Source: Bacteroidota bacterium (lineage in GTDB: Bacteria > Bacteroidota > Bacteroidia > Bacteroidales > CG2-30-32-10). Taken from it: a DNA stretch of 10,422 bases. Both the position numbers and the translations under genes were made by a program. The DNA lies in contig JAAXXA010000056.1 in the NCBI GenBank assembly GCA_013334735.1, positions 1 through 10,422 of the forward strand, read 5' to 3'. Numbering within the stretch: the first letter of the stretch is position 1; each line of letters begins with the position of its first letter. The notes beneath the pieces were generated by a model. The model was not told the DNA's origin. It saw only the letters and a program-made list of their open reading frames with translations, and searched no databases. This document shows positions 1 through 7,308 of the stretch, piece by piece.

Positions 1-4
1 ACCC

Positions 5-47
5 TTCGACTACGCTCAGGGTGACTTTAAAAGTGACTTCGCTCAAG
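5..47. repeat. Two direct copies of a GACTwCGCTCArG repeat
   Basis: GACTACGCTCAGG at 8-20 and GACTTCGCTCAAG at 35-47 match at 11 of 13 positions and lie 27 bases apart. GTGACTT also recurs at 21-27 and 33-39. The first copy sits inside a small inverted repeat, ACCCT at 1-5 with AGGGT at 18-22. The repeat begins at the window edge, so its left limit is unknown. It lies just downstream of the protease gene ending at 115. A 3' hairpin role is possible, but no U-tract follows. The motif resembles interspersed repeats often met in intergenic DNA of Bacteroidota; that comparison is from memory. Confidence 0.6.
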
Positions 48-114
48 ATGCTTGATAATATGATATTTATAATTTTTAATTTCAACCCTTGATTCGCATT
101 AATAATTAAAATTT

Positions 115-1413
115 TTATTTAACAAGTGAAATCTTTTTAGTTAAAGTTTCGGAAGCTGTTTGTATTTTAACATAATAAATACCTGACGATTGCGTACTAA
201 TATCAATAGGAATATTTATTGAAGAAATTTTTTGTTTTTCAACTTTAGAAATAATTTCACCAAGCAGATTACTAACTGTAATTGTAACATCACCGGTATT
301 TACAAGAGCTAAGGATACATTTATCGAGCCTGTTGTTGGATTGGGATAAATATTAAAATCGCCAATGTCTTTAGTTTCATCAATACCTGCTCCAATACCA
401 GGTGTACATCCGTTGGATGATTTTAGTGAAACTAATGGACCTCCGGTAGTAAAAAGCGCTTGTATCCTTGATTTCTGATTAGGAGTAAAATTTGAATAAG
501 TAATATCATTGCTGTAATCCATAAAGTTCATATACATAATACCCTTAGGAGCTCCTGAGCAGGCATCAGTAAGAAGTCCCGAATTATTGCCATAAGTAGC
601 CTCAGCCTGATTAGGAGTATCGTTACACATATCTGAACCAGTACATGAACCATAATCATCGCCCCAAATATGGTACAAATTAAAACAATGACCAATTTCA
701 TGAGAAGTCGTTCCACCTAAATTATAAGGAGCATTCTGATATCCGGATAATCCAAAATATTTGTAGTTAATTACCACACCATAATTATTATCTAAAGGTG
801 ATGAAGGAAACTGAGCGTATCCGCAAAGTCCATCTTCCGAAAAATTACAGACCCATATATTCATATATTTATTCGGATTCCACTGATCGGAGCCACCTTG
901 TGAAGTATGTTTAACTTTATCGTTGTCAGTAAATCCGTTAACAGTTGTTTGTTTTCTTACAATTCCAGTTGTGTAAACTCCTGTAGGTGTTCTTTTTGCA
1001 AGACAAAATCTTAATTCGGTGTCAACTTTTAAATTTGGATCAAAAACACCCATTGAATGAGTGTTTAGTTTTCCATAATCGTTATTCAGAATAGTTATTT
1101 GTTCATTAATTCGTCCGTCAGGTATATTTTGAGCTGAGTTATAATAAACCACATGAACAACTACCGGAATAGTGATAATAGTTTTATCTTTTGATTCTGT
1201 AGGATTATTTTTTATCCATTGCTGTGTAAATTCTTCTATTTGTTGTATCTGTTTTTCAAGCGATGAATTTATTGCTTTCTGCTTTTTCATGTATTCTGTG
1301 GTTGCACATCTTCTATAATTTTTTATTTCAACAGAATTATTTTGAATATCCTGCGAATGCACGACAATAAATGATAAGATAAATGTTATTACAGAAAGTA
1401 TGATCCTCTTCAC
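115..1413 (-). CDS. Secreted M43 (cytophagalysin/pappalysin-like) zinc metalloprotease with T9SS sorting domain
   Basis: This is a predicted secreted metallo-endopeptidase of 432 residues. Residues 1-20 form a signal peptide (basic MKR, hydrophobic core, cut near HS-Q). The catalytic domain spans about 80-335. Its zinc site is HEIGHCFNLYH at 238-248, with ligands H238, H242 and H248 and general base E239. The Met-turn is NFMDY with M298. The metzincin glycine position holds N245, a substitution the family allows. A propeptide-like stretch carries RCATTE (C36). A type A C-terminal sorting domain covers about 353-432, opening with FNIYPNPTTG and ending KKISLVK, so T9SS export and cell-surface attachment are expected. 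The start codon is GTG: no ATG lies between it and the upstream in-frame stop, and the signal peptide begins exactly here. No Shine-Dalgarno sequence precedes it. A longer paralogue lies 116 bases upstream. Substrate is unknown. Confidence 0.93.
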   Translation of the reverse strand: MKRIILSVITFILSFIVVHSQDIQNNSVEIKNYRRCATTEYMKKQKAINSSLEKQIQQIEEFTQQWIKNNPTESKDKTIITIPVVVHVVYYNSAQNIPDGRINEQITILNNDYGKLNTHSMGVFDPNLKVDTELRFCLAKRTPTGVYTTGIVRKQTTVNGFTDNDKVKHTSQGGSDQWNPNKYMNIWVCNFSEDGLCGYAQFPSSPLDNNYGVVINYKYFGLSGYQNAPYNLGGTTSHEIGHCFNLYHIWGDDYGSCTGSDMCNDTPNQAEATYGNNSGLLTDACSGAPKGIMYMNFMDYSNDITYSNFTPNQKSRIQALFTTGGPLVSLKSSNGCTPGIGAGIDETKDIGDFNIYPNPTTGSINVSLALVNTGDVTITVSNLLGEIISKVEKQKISSINIPIDISTQSSGIYYVKIQTASETLTKKISLVK

Positions 1414-1480
1414 AAAATGAGTTTTAGTAAAAATTTGCTTATGATGTTAATAAATTAATGCACCATGTATTTTGGTTAAC

Positions 1481-1505
1481 GCTACAAGCTGCAAGCTGCA
1501 AGCTG
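1481..1505. repeat. Short tandem heptamer repeat (AAGCTGC)n
   Basis: In the 116-base gap between the two protease genes, AAGCTGC is repeated with a strict 7-base period about three times, preceded by a degenerate GCTAC unit. Sixteen bases (1486-1501) recur exactly at 9910-9925 inside the larger array upstream of the enoyl-CoA hydratase gene, so both belong to one dispersed family. I saw no convincing promoter for the downstream protease gene in this gap. Confidence 0.75.
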
Positions 1506-1529
1506 AAAAAATATTAATTTATTTCATGA

Positions 1530-3461
1530 TTATTTAATTATTGAAATTTTCTTTGTAATTGTTACTTCTAATGTTTGAATAGATACAAAATAAATTCCCG
1601 AATTAAATGAAGCAAGATCAATTTTAATTATTTGCGACATGTTTTTGCCATCAATTGATTTGATCAATTTACCAATAGAATTATAAACATTTATCTTTAC
1701 GTTACTATTGCTTGAATTAGCCATATCTATATTCAGAACATCGTTTGCGGGATTTGGATAAATGAGAATATCTTCAAGATAGTTTTCTTCAATGCCTGTA
1801 GTAGTTGTACATACTATTGGGAATATTGCATTTGATATGTTCGATTCCCAACCTGCCGGTGAAGCTGCGGAATATGCCTGCCATGTATTACCGGAAGTTT
1901 TTTCCCAACCTGTCGCCGGATTCGAATCACCATCGGTGTTGGTAACTAAGGCTATCGTATCACCGCTAACTGTCGGTAATGTAACTCCAATGTAAAATGG
2001 TCCCGTTATGTTAACTGGTGTTGAAAAAGTAGCTAATGTAGCTTCTCCTGCATCAACATTTGTTACAATTGTTGCCAATGGAACTGTAGTTGTGCCGATA
2101 ACTGTTCCCGGTGCTCCTCCTGTTCCGTCGTTTTTCCAAACATTAACAGTGATATTTGTTGTATTACCGGTATGTGTGGCAACACCAAACCATAAAATTA
2201 CCGAATTGATTTTTGTATATGGCGAATAAGTAGCGAAATATTCTGCTTTTGCTTTATCTAAGTATCCATTGTTACCTGATACGTACCCTCCATTATCACT
2301 TCCATAAATCGTAGCTGTGCCTGTAAGAGGATAATGCAACGTATCGCATGCCTGAGTTTCTGTGGTTCCTGAACATACTGTAGCGCCTGCATTAACAACA
2401 CTCATTAAATATTGTGAAATAAAAGCTTGCATCCTTGTTTTTTGATTTGGAGTCATATTCGCCATTTCAGAATCGTCGCAATAATCCATAAAATTCATGT
2501 ACATAATACCGGGAGAGCTTGTTGAGCAAGCATCGGTTAGTGTTGTTGAATTTTGCCCTGCGCCATTAAAATTTCCACCGGGGTTAGTATTAGCATTATA
2601 AGGTAAGTGGTTGCCATAAGTAGCATCGTCTTGATTTGGAGTATCGCCGCATTGATCATTACCGCTGCATCCGCCACCATCATCTCCCCATATATGTTCT
2701 AAACCGAAACAATGCCCTCCTTCGTGCGATAGTGTTCCTCCTTTATTATAGGGAGCTGTGGCGCCTGTTAATCCAAAAAAACCATAATTAATTACAACAC
2801 CATAAGTATTATCTATTCCTGATTGGGGAAGCTGCGCATATCCGCAAAGACCCGGAAGGTCGCAAACCCATATATTAAAATACCTAGTTGCATCCCACGC
2901 ATCACAACCGCCCTGATTAGTATGTTTTACTTTATCGTCATCCGAAAATGATGATACGGTTGTTGATGTTCTTGTAATACCAGTTGTAGCACTTCCATTA
3001 GGAGCTACAGAGGCAAGACAAAGTGAAATTTGTGTATTTGCTCTTAATGTGCTGCTAAAAGCGCCCATGGAGCGTCCGTTTGCACCTGCCCAATCTAAAT
3101 TGGTTTGATTTATTTGCTCAATTACTCTTGCATCACTAATATCTTCGCTATTACCATTTTTAACTATATGTACTACACAAGGGATTTTATATACTGCTTT
3201 ACTGTTTTCAATTTCCTGTTGGTGAGACGCAATATATTCCCGGATTTTTTTTTCTTCAAGCTTTATTTTTTCTTTTAATTCAGGGTTTTGTTGGATCATC
3301 CACTGCTGATGTTCCGTAGTTCCACAACGTTTTATTATTTCACCGGATGGTTTTGACGATGGTAATTTAGTGTTTATTGAACCTTTTATTGCATGTTTTT
3401 GCGCATTCGCAAGGAAGCTACTTATTATTAATAAGCCGATAAAAAGAAGAATCTTTTTCAT
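1530..3461 (-). CDS. Secreted M43 zinc metalloprotease with extra beta-rich domain and T9SS sorting domain
   Basis: This 643-residue paralogue of the neighbouring protease has a signal peptide at 1-20 (cut near ANA-Q). A propeptide-like segment carries RCGTTE (C46). The M43 catalytic domain spans about 90-355. The zinc site is HEGGHCFGLEH at 246-256 (H246, H250, H256; base E247) and the Met-turn is NFMDY with M325. Compared with the shorter protein it has about 20 additional Gly/Asn-rich residues near 285-306, between zinc site and Met-turn. Residues about 373-550 form an added domain rich in Thr, Gly and beta-type sequence (GGYVSGNNGY, later GPFYIGVTLP), bracketed by C372 and C551. I cannot assign it to a named family; it resembles accessory beta-sandwich modules of T9SS exoproteins. 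The sorting domain covers about 565-643 (IYPNPANDVLNI, ending KKISIIK). The ATG start fits the signal peptide. Substrate is unknown. Confidence 0.93.
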   Translation of the reverse strand: MKKILLFIGLLIISSFLANAQKHAIKGSINTKLPSSKPSGEIIKRCGTTEHQQWMIQQNPELKEKIKLEEKKIREYIASHQQEIENSKAVYKIPCVVHIVKNGNSEDISDARVIEQINQTNLDWAGANGRSMGAFSSTLRANTQISLCLASVAPNGSATTGITRTSTTVSSFSDDDKVKHTNQGGCDAWDATRYFNIWVCDLPGLCGYAQLPQSGIDNTYGVVINYGFFGLTGATAPYNKGGTLSHEGGHCFGLEHIWGDDGGGCSGNDQCGDTPNQDDATYGNHLPYNANTNPGGNFNGAGQNSTTLTDACSTSSPGIMYMNFMDYCDDSEMANMTPNQKTRMQAFISQYLMSVVNAGATVCSGTTETQACDTLHYPLTGTATIYGSDNGGYVSGNNGYLDKAKAEYFATYSPYTKINSVILWFGVATHTGNTTNITVNVWKNDGTGGAPGTVIGTTTVPLATIVTNVDAGEATLATFSTPVNITGPFYIGVTLPTVSGDTIALVTNTDGDSNPATGWEKTSGNTWQAYSAASPAGWESNISNAIFPIVCTTTTGIEENYLEDILIYPNPANDVLNIDMANSSNSNVKINVYNSIGKLIKSIDGKNMSQIIKIDLASFNSGIYFVSIQTLEVTITKKISIIK

Positions 3462-3588
3462 TAGTTAATGTTTTAGTTATATATATTAAAATAAAAGTTT
3501 CTAAAGATAGTATGCTATAAATGAGTACAGTAAAGATACAAAACTTTTTTGATATAAATTTATTTTATATGATTTTTATTTTTTAAAA

Positions 3589-4149
3589 TTAACCCCAGCG
3601 AAATGAATTTATTTCAAAATCTGCCAGATTTAATATTTTTTCAATAACAGTAGAAAGTATTTCTTCTGTTGTTTCAGGACAACTATAAAAGGAAGGAGCC
3701 GCCGGGCAAATAATTCCTCCCGCCTCTGTTATTATTTTCATATTATTAATATGTATAAGGTTTAGCGGCATCTCTCTTGAAACTAAAATTAATTTCTTTC
3801 TTTCTTTAAGCATAACATCAGCTGTTCTGGAAATAAGGTCGGATGAAGTACCGGATGCTATCCTGCCAAGCGTCCCCATGCTACAGGGACAAATTATCAT
3901 AGTGTTAAAATTAGAAGAACCGGAAGCAAAAGGAGCATAAAAATCGCTGTTATCATAAATTTTAAAAGGAATGCATGTATCTATGTTTTTTTTTAGCTCA
4001 TAATTCCAAACCGAACGGGCATTTTCTGACATCACAACCGCGCAGGTTTCAAATTGATCTTTAATTTGAAAAAGCCTGTTTAAAAGTAAATCTGCGTATA
4101 TTGCCCCGCTGGCGCCGGTTATAGCAATAATAATTTTTTTATTTATCAT
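3589..4149 (-). CDS. ubiX: Flavin prenyltransferase UbiX
   Basis: UbiX joins a dimethylallyl group to reduced FMN, giving the prenylated FMN cofactor of UbiD-type decarboxylases. At 186 residues the protein is full length. The flavin-binding start is ITGASGAIYA (about 10-19). The family signature CPCSMGTLGRIASG is at 87-100. SRTADVMLKERKKLIL follows at 107-122, then REMPLNLIHINNM (125-137), a PAAPSFYSCP block (149-158) and the usual C-terminal RWG. The ATG overlaps the end of the barrel gene by 11 bases, and AGGAAAAGAAG lies just upstream as a purine-rich ribosome site. It is the last gene of the GT9-barrel-ubiX operon. No ubiD is in view, so the partner enzyme (quinone synthesis or aromatic acid decarboxylation) is encoded elsewhere. 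An AT-only 7-bp hairpin at 3552-3570 follows but lacks a proper U-tract. Confidence 0.95.
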   Translation of the reverse strand: MINKKIIIAITGASGAIYADLLLNRLFQIKDQFETCAVVMSENARSVWNYELKKNIDTCIPFKIYDNSDFYAPFASGSSNFNTMIICPCSMGTLGRIASGTSSDLISRTADVMLKERKKLILVSREMPLNLIHINNMKIITEAGGIICPAAPSFYSCPETTEEILSTVIEKILNLADFEINSFRWG

Positions 4150-4753
4150 CTTCTTTTCCTAATTTATAATAAAAAGAAAAACAAATTACATTGTTAAACA
4201 TTCCTCTTTTGAACCAGGATGAAGACTGTCCGAGGTTTGCTCTGACCGGAAAGGCGGAATAAGAATAACGAATATCCAAAGTCAGTTTTTTATATAATTG
4301 ATAATTTCCTCCTATCAACCAGCTAATTTCATATTTATTAAAAGGTCGTTCCCATGGATCCTCAATACCATTGGATTTAAGTTCCCAATACAATAGATAT
4401 CCAAAAGCCAAACCTGTTTCAAAATTAATTTTTGGTTTATAAAGATATTTAATGATTAAAGGCGTTTCAATATAACGGAGTTTTATTCCATAAGTTGAGT
4501 AATCACCTGCATCCGGTCTTGAACCTTTATAACTACCCTTATTAATATATTTTATTTCGAACTGACCGGCTATTTTAGCGCTAAAAGGCAAAGTCACGCT
4601 AACTCCTCCATTAAAACCGGCGCGATTAAATCCACTCCACGTGTCGCCGTCCACCTGGCTTGCAGTAAGACCGGCAAACATGCCGCCTTCAAACTTCTGA
4701 GCATATCCTGTAAAAGTGATTGTTAAAGCTAAAATAATAAATAGGTATTTCAT
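4139..4753 (-). CDS. PorT-like outer-membrane beta-barrel protein
   Basis: This 204-residue protein has a signal peptide at 1-18 (cut at GYA-Q19). It continues as alternating hydrophobic/aromatic strands of an eight-strand-type outer-membrane barrel: FEGGMFAGLTAS near 21-32, a glycine-containing strand near 47-57, LRYIETPLIIKYLY at 92-105, FETGLAFGYLLYWEL at 111-125, ISWLIGGNYQLY at 143-154 and a closing aromatic strand at 190-198. The RYIETPLIIKY block is the part most like the PorT/'outer membrane protein beta-barrel' family common in Bacteroidota. The closing strand is followed by a charged tail (KLGKEDDK). The start codon overlaps the GT9 stop as ATGA, and its own 3' end overlaps ubiX, which indicates translational coupling. 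The specific function is unknown; a structural or envelope-assembly role is inferred from the fold and the GT9 neighbour. Confidence 0.8.
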   Translation of the reverse strand: MKYLFIILALTITFTGYAQKFEGGMFAGLTASQVDGDTWSGFNRAGFNGGVSVTLPFSAKIAGQFEIKYINKGSYKGSRPDAGDYSTYGIKLRYIETPLIIKYLYKPKINFETGLAFGYLLYWELKSNGIEDPWERPFNKYEISWLIGGNYQLYKKLTLDIRYSYSAFPVRANLGQSSSWFKRGMFNNVICFSFYYKLGKEDDK

Positions 4754-5775
4754 ATCATTTTTTTTATATAAAATTCATTTAATTTTCCGATAACATCTGA
4801 GGGTTTTATCCCTCTGATGCACTCGCAGTCCACTGATTTTCGGCATTTATTACATTCTCCTTCTTTTACCAAAAAAGTTGAATTAATACCAATTGGAGCC
4901 CAGCGTCCCGGATGTATCGGTCGCATGGGAGCGTATAATCCTAATGCATATTTTCCCAGCGCAGAAGCAATATGCAAAGGACCTGTACTGGCTGCAACAA
5001 CTCCATCTGCCGCAGCAATAAAGCTGATAAGTTGTTCCAGAGATAATTGTCCTGTCATATCAATAACTTCAGGAAAACGATCAATTAATTCCTTTTTTAT
5101 CGCGCCACCTTCTTCTTTAGTGCCTGAAATAAAAATTTTAAATTTTTCAGAGGGTAGGGATTCAATTAAATTTATAAAATTATTTACACCCCATTCTCTT
5201 GCGCTTCCTTTTGATTTTGGGTGAATGATAATATTAATTTTTTTTGTATCAATTAATTTTTTAAATTTTTCATTAAGAGGAGCAATTTTATTCAAACCAT
5301 ATAACAAAGGTATTTCCGATTCGTCAAACAACTTTTTTGCTCCGAGTGGAATTAATAATTTAAGGTTAAGCTGTGTTTCGTGATAAATAGAATTTTTTCT
5401 GGAAAGTTTTACAATTTTATTACATGTAATCCAATGGTAATATCTGCCTGAAGCGCCTATCCTTATTGGGATATTTGCATTTTTTGCAAGTTGGGCAATT
5501 TTTTTATATGGAAAAACATGTATTATTATATCTGCATCTAAATTTTTAAAAGCTTTTACTTGTTCATCGTTGGTTTTAAGTTTTTCAATTTCGTCCCAAG
5601 CAATAAAAGTATCAATGTTAGAACAACTTTCAATAATTGATTTTGTGTAATTTTTTCCCAAAAATATGATATTGCTTTTTGGGAACATCTTTTTTAGCAA
5701 ACCGGCTAAAGGCAGCGATAATACTACATCTCCAATTCCATCGGTTCTACTGATTATAATATTTTTATATAACAT
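4750..5775 (-). CDS. Glycosyltransferase family 9 (heptosyltransferase-like) protein
   Basis: GT9 enzymes such as WaaC/WaaF transfer heptose or a related sugar onto lipopolysaccharide core at the cytoplasmic face of the inner membrane. The 341-residue length is normal. The N-terminal half carries SRTDGIGDVVLSLP (9-22); D16 aligns with the proposed catalytic base of WaaC. The C-terminal half has IIIHPKSKGSAREWG (182-196), with the linker and donor-site start, and AASTGPLHIASALG (261-274), the family's donor-binding segment. Four cysteines follow at C308, C311, C317 and C319, a pattern seen in many GT9 proteins. The sugar cannot be told from sequence. It is the first gene of an overlapping operon (ATGA with the barrel gene). 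A MITE-like repeat ends three bases before its ATG, yet the N-terminus is complete, so the coding region was not cut. No TAnnTTTG promoter was found in the gap. Confidence 0.9.
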   Translation of the reverse strand: MLYKNIIISRTDGIGDVVLSLPLAGLLKKMFPKSNIIFLGKNYTKSIIESCSNIDTFIAWDEIEKLKTNDEQVKAFKNLDADIIIHVFPYKKIAQLAKNANIPIRIGASGRYYHWITCNKIVKLSRKNSIYHETQLNLKLLIPLGAKKLFDESEIPLLYGLNKIAPLNEKFKKLIDTKKINIIIHPKSKGSAREWGVNNFINLIESLPSEKFKIFISGTKEEGGAIKKELIDRFPEVIDMTGQLSLEQLISFIAAADGVVAASTGPLHIASALGKYALGLYAPMRPIHPGRWAPIGINSTFLVKEGECNKCRKSVDCECIRGIKPSDVIGKLNEFYIKKMI

Positions 5776-5778
5776 TTA

Positions 5779-5978
5779 GAAACTGTTTTGAATTTTCATC
5801 CTGCATAAGTTTTATTACTAATCTTTAAAAGTCACTCAGAGCCGTCCGCCTTTCAGGACGTGTCGAAGAGTGGCTATTCGGTCAACTTCGACACGCTTCT
5901 CCTTCAACTAATGTTTCAGGATAATCGGCTCTGTTTGACCTCATAAATATGTCTTTTAAGATAATTCAAAACAGTTTC
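5779..5978. mobile_element. MITE-like foldback element with 16-bp terminal inverted repeats and TTA flanks
   Basis: GAAACTGTTTTGAATT at 5779-5794 is repeated as its exact inverse at 5963-5978. Both outer sides carry TTA (5776-5778 and 5979-5981), which looks like a 3-bp target duplication. Inside are further nested inverted pairs: CAGAGCCG 5837-5844 with 5926-5933 (extended by GTCA/TGAC), and CGTGTCGAAG 5859-5868 with 5886-5895. A small CGTCC/GGACG hairpin lies at 5843-5860. No open reading frame of note lies within, so it would be non-autonomous. IS1031-type members of the IS5 family are known for TNA target duplications, but I cannot name a parent element. The left end is three bases from the GT9 ATG, so the element forms the immediate 5' region of that operon. 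A fixed palindromic repeat with chance TTA flanks is the alternative. Confidence 0.5.
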
Positions 5979-6016
5979 TTAGTGAGCAAAAAGTAAAGGT
6001 GTTAATGCGCATCAGC

Positions 6017-7261
6017 CTAATTAAGTTTTTTGTAAACTATAGCAACAAGAGTTTTATCATCTCCACCCATATTTACCGAAAGTCCGAAAGGTTTATCTTT
6101 TGGTATTTCAATCTGAGCATTTCCTGCTTTACCTGTAAGTTGTTCTAATATTGTAACAGCCTGATGAACACCGGTTGCTCCTGTAGGATGTCCCCATCCA
6201 ACTAAGCCTCCGGTGGTATTAAAAGGAACTTTCCCTGTACGCGAAGTATTTCCTTCAAGCACAAAATCAGTTCCTTCGCCATGAGCTGCAAAACCTATAG
6301 CTTCAATAGCCATTATACCTGCAATTGTAAAGCAGTCGTGGCATTCAACTGTTGCTATTTGATCTTTTGTTATACAAGCCATTGAAAGGGCTTTTTTTAC
6401 TGCATCAGCTGTAGTTTCAAGTTTTGTAAGGTCGGAAGGAGCTTTGGTAATATCATATTCCGATTGCCCGAAACTAATAACTTCTACTGCATCTTTAGTA
6501 CTAATACCACAACGTTTCAGACCTTCTTCCGAAACTATTGCAATTCCCGAAGCTCCGTCGGATACTTTGGAACAATCAAAAACATTAAGATTGTCAACAA
6601 AACCTCTGGGATTAGGTTCTGCCATTCCCTGTGCATTCAAATCTTTTGTAGTGTTGTGAAATTCTTGCGCGGTGGGGCAAAGGCGCGCATTTTCAATGGC
6701 ATTAACATACCATTTTGCCATAGCCTTACGTGTTTTTTCTTTTCCAAATTTTTCATAGTATGCGCCTGCACGATCACTGAATTTTCCGGGGAAAAAGTAC
6801 GCGTGACCGTCTTTACGTTCTTTTGCCCAACCTGCTGCTGCAAGGATATCTGCTCCGTAAATTGCTTTAACGGTATTCTGAACTTCAACACCTAAAACCA
6901 AAACCACTTCGGCTGTTTCGGCAAGAATAGAACGAATACCTGTAGCAAGTGCCAGAGCTCCTGTTCCGCAAGCGCCTTCAACTCTGATACAGGGTTTAAA
7001 TTTAAGTCCTTCATCTATGTAAGGAAAAAATCCTTCGATATTTGCCTGACGGTTAAAACGCGCTGCTATAAAATTTCCTATCACACATTCATCAACATTT
7101 GCAGCGCCGCCAATTTGTTTTAAAACAGCCTGTCCTGCTTCTTTTACGTATTCTTCAATTCCCGGACGTTCTTTTTTGGGATTAAATTCTTTGCGACCGC
7201 TTCCCATCGAAATGGTATTGTAGCCGGCTATCATATATATTTTTCTTCTTAAAGTTCTCAT
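6017..7261 (-). CDS. SCP2-type thiolase (acyl-CoA acetyltransferase-like)
   Basis: Thiolases cleave 3-ketoacyl-CoA with CoA to acetyl-CoA plus a shortened acyl-CoA, or run in reverse. This 414-residue protein has the nucleophile loop VEGACGTGALAL with C98, the HDCF motif at 308-311 that marks the SCP2/SCP-x subfamily, and GHPTGATG at 357-364 with H358. The usual C-terminal CxG cysteine motif is absent (NMGGDDKT at 397-404). In this subfamily the HDCF cysteine (C310) is thought to take that role. There is no C-terminal sterol-carrier domain. The ATG at 7261 is preferred because the family's N-terminal beta strand (RKIYMIAGYNTI) begins only a few residues later; M10 would remove part of it. It is the last of three acyl-CoA genes in reaction order, 133 bases after the dehydrogenase, with no promoter seen in between, so co-transcription is likely. 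Chain-length preference is unknown. Confidence 0.88.
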   Translation of the reverse strand: MRTLRRKIYMIAGYNTISMGSGRKEFNPKKERPGIEEYVKEAGQAVLKQIGGAANVDECVIGNFIAARFNRQANIEGFFPYIDEGLKFKPCIRVEGACGTGALALATGIRSILAETAEVVLVLGVEVQNTVKAIYGADILAAAGWAKERKDGHAYFFPGKFSDRAGAYYEKFGKEKTRKAMAKWYVNAIENARLCPTAQEFHNTTKDLNAQGMAEPNPRGFVDNLNVFDCSKVSDGASGIAIVSEEGLKRCGISTKDAVEVISFGQSEYDITKAPSDLTKLETTADAVKKALSMACITKDQIATVECHDCFTIAGIMAIEAIGFAAHGEGTDFVLEGNTSRTGKVPFNTTGGLVGWGHPTGATGVHQAVTILEQLTGKAGNAQIEIPKDKPFGLSVNMGGDDKTLVAIVYKKLN

Positions 7262-7308
7262 ATTATAAAGTTTAAAAATTTCAAAGTTGGGAATATTCTA
7301 ATTTTGAA

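Noticed and set aside
238..1413. N245 in the zinc motif of the short protease as an inactivating change
   Set aside because: Metzincin consensus allows Gly or Asn at this position, and all three zinc histidines, the glutamate and the Met-turn are present.
1792..2229. Two open frames on the plus strand within the long protease gene
   Set aside because: They lie wholly opposite the Thr/Gly-rich domain of a well supported minus-strand gene, resemble no protein I know and have no start context; they are antisense shadows.
3502..3538. Promoter for the long protease: two copies of TATCTTTA on the minus strand
   Set aside because: Each differs from TAnnTTTG at the last base and the only nearby TTTG is 29 bases from the nearer usable copy, outside normal spacing; left as a weak possibility.
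3552..3570. Intrinsic terminator after ubiX
   Set aside because: The stem is seven A-T pairs only (ATATAAA/TTTATAT) and the transcript that follows is A-rich before a broken T run; too weak to call.
4817..5224. 135-codon plus-strand open frame
   Set aside because: It is opposite the GT9 C-terminal half, whose motifs are clear; no domain or signal is visible in the plus frame.
5859..5895. Rho-independent terminator for the thiolase transcript
   Set aside because: The 10-bp stem is good but the loop is 17 bases and no U-tract follows on the minus strand; it is better explained as part of the nested foldback repeat.
6444..6895. Overlapping plus- and minus-strand open frames within the thiolase gene
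   Set aside because: All lie inside the thiolase, which is continuous and motif-complete; the other frames show no recognisable protein features.
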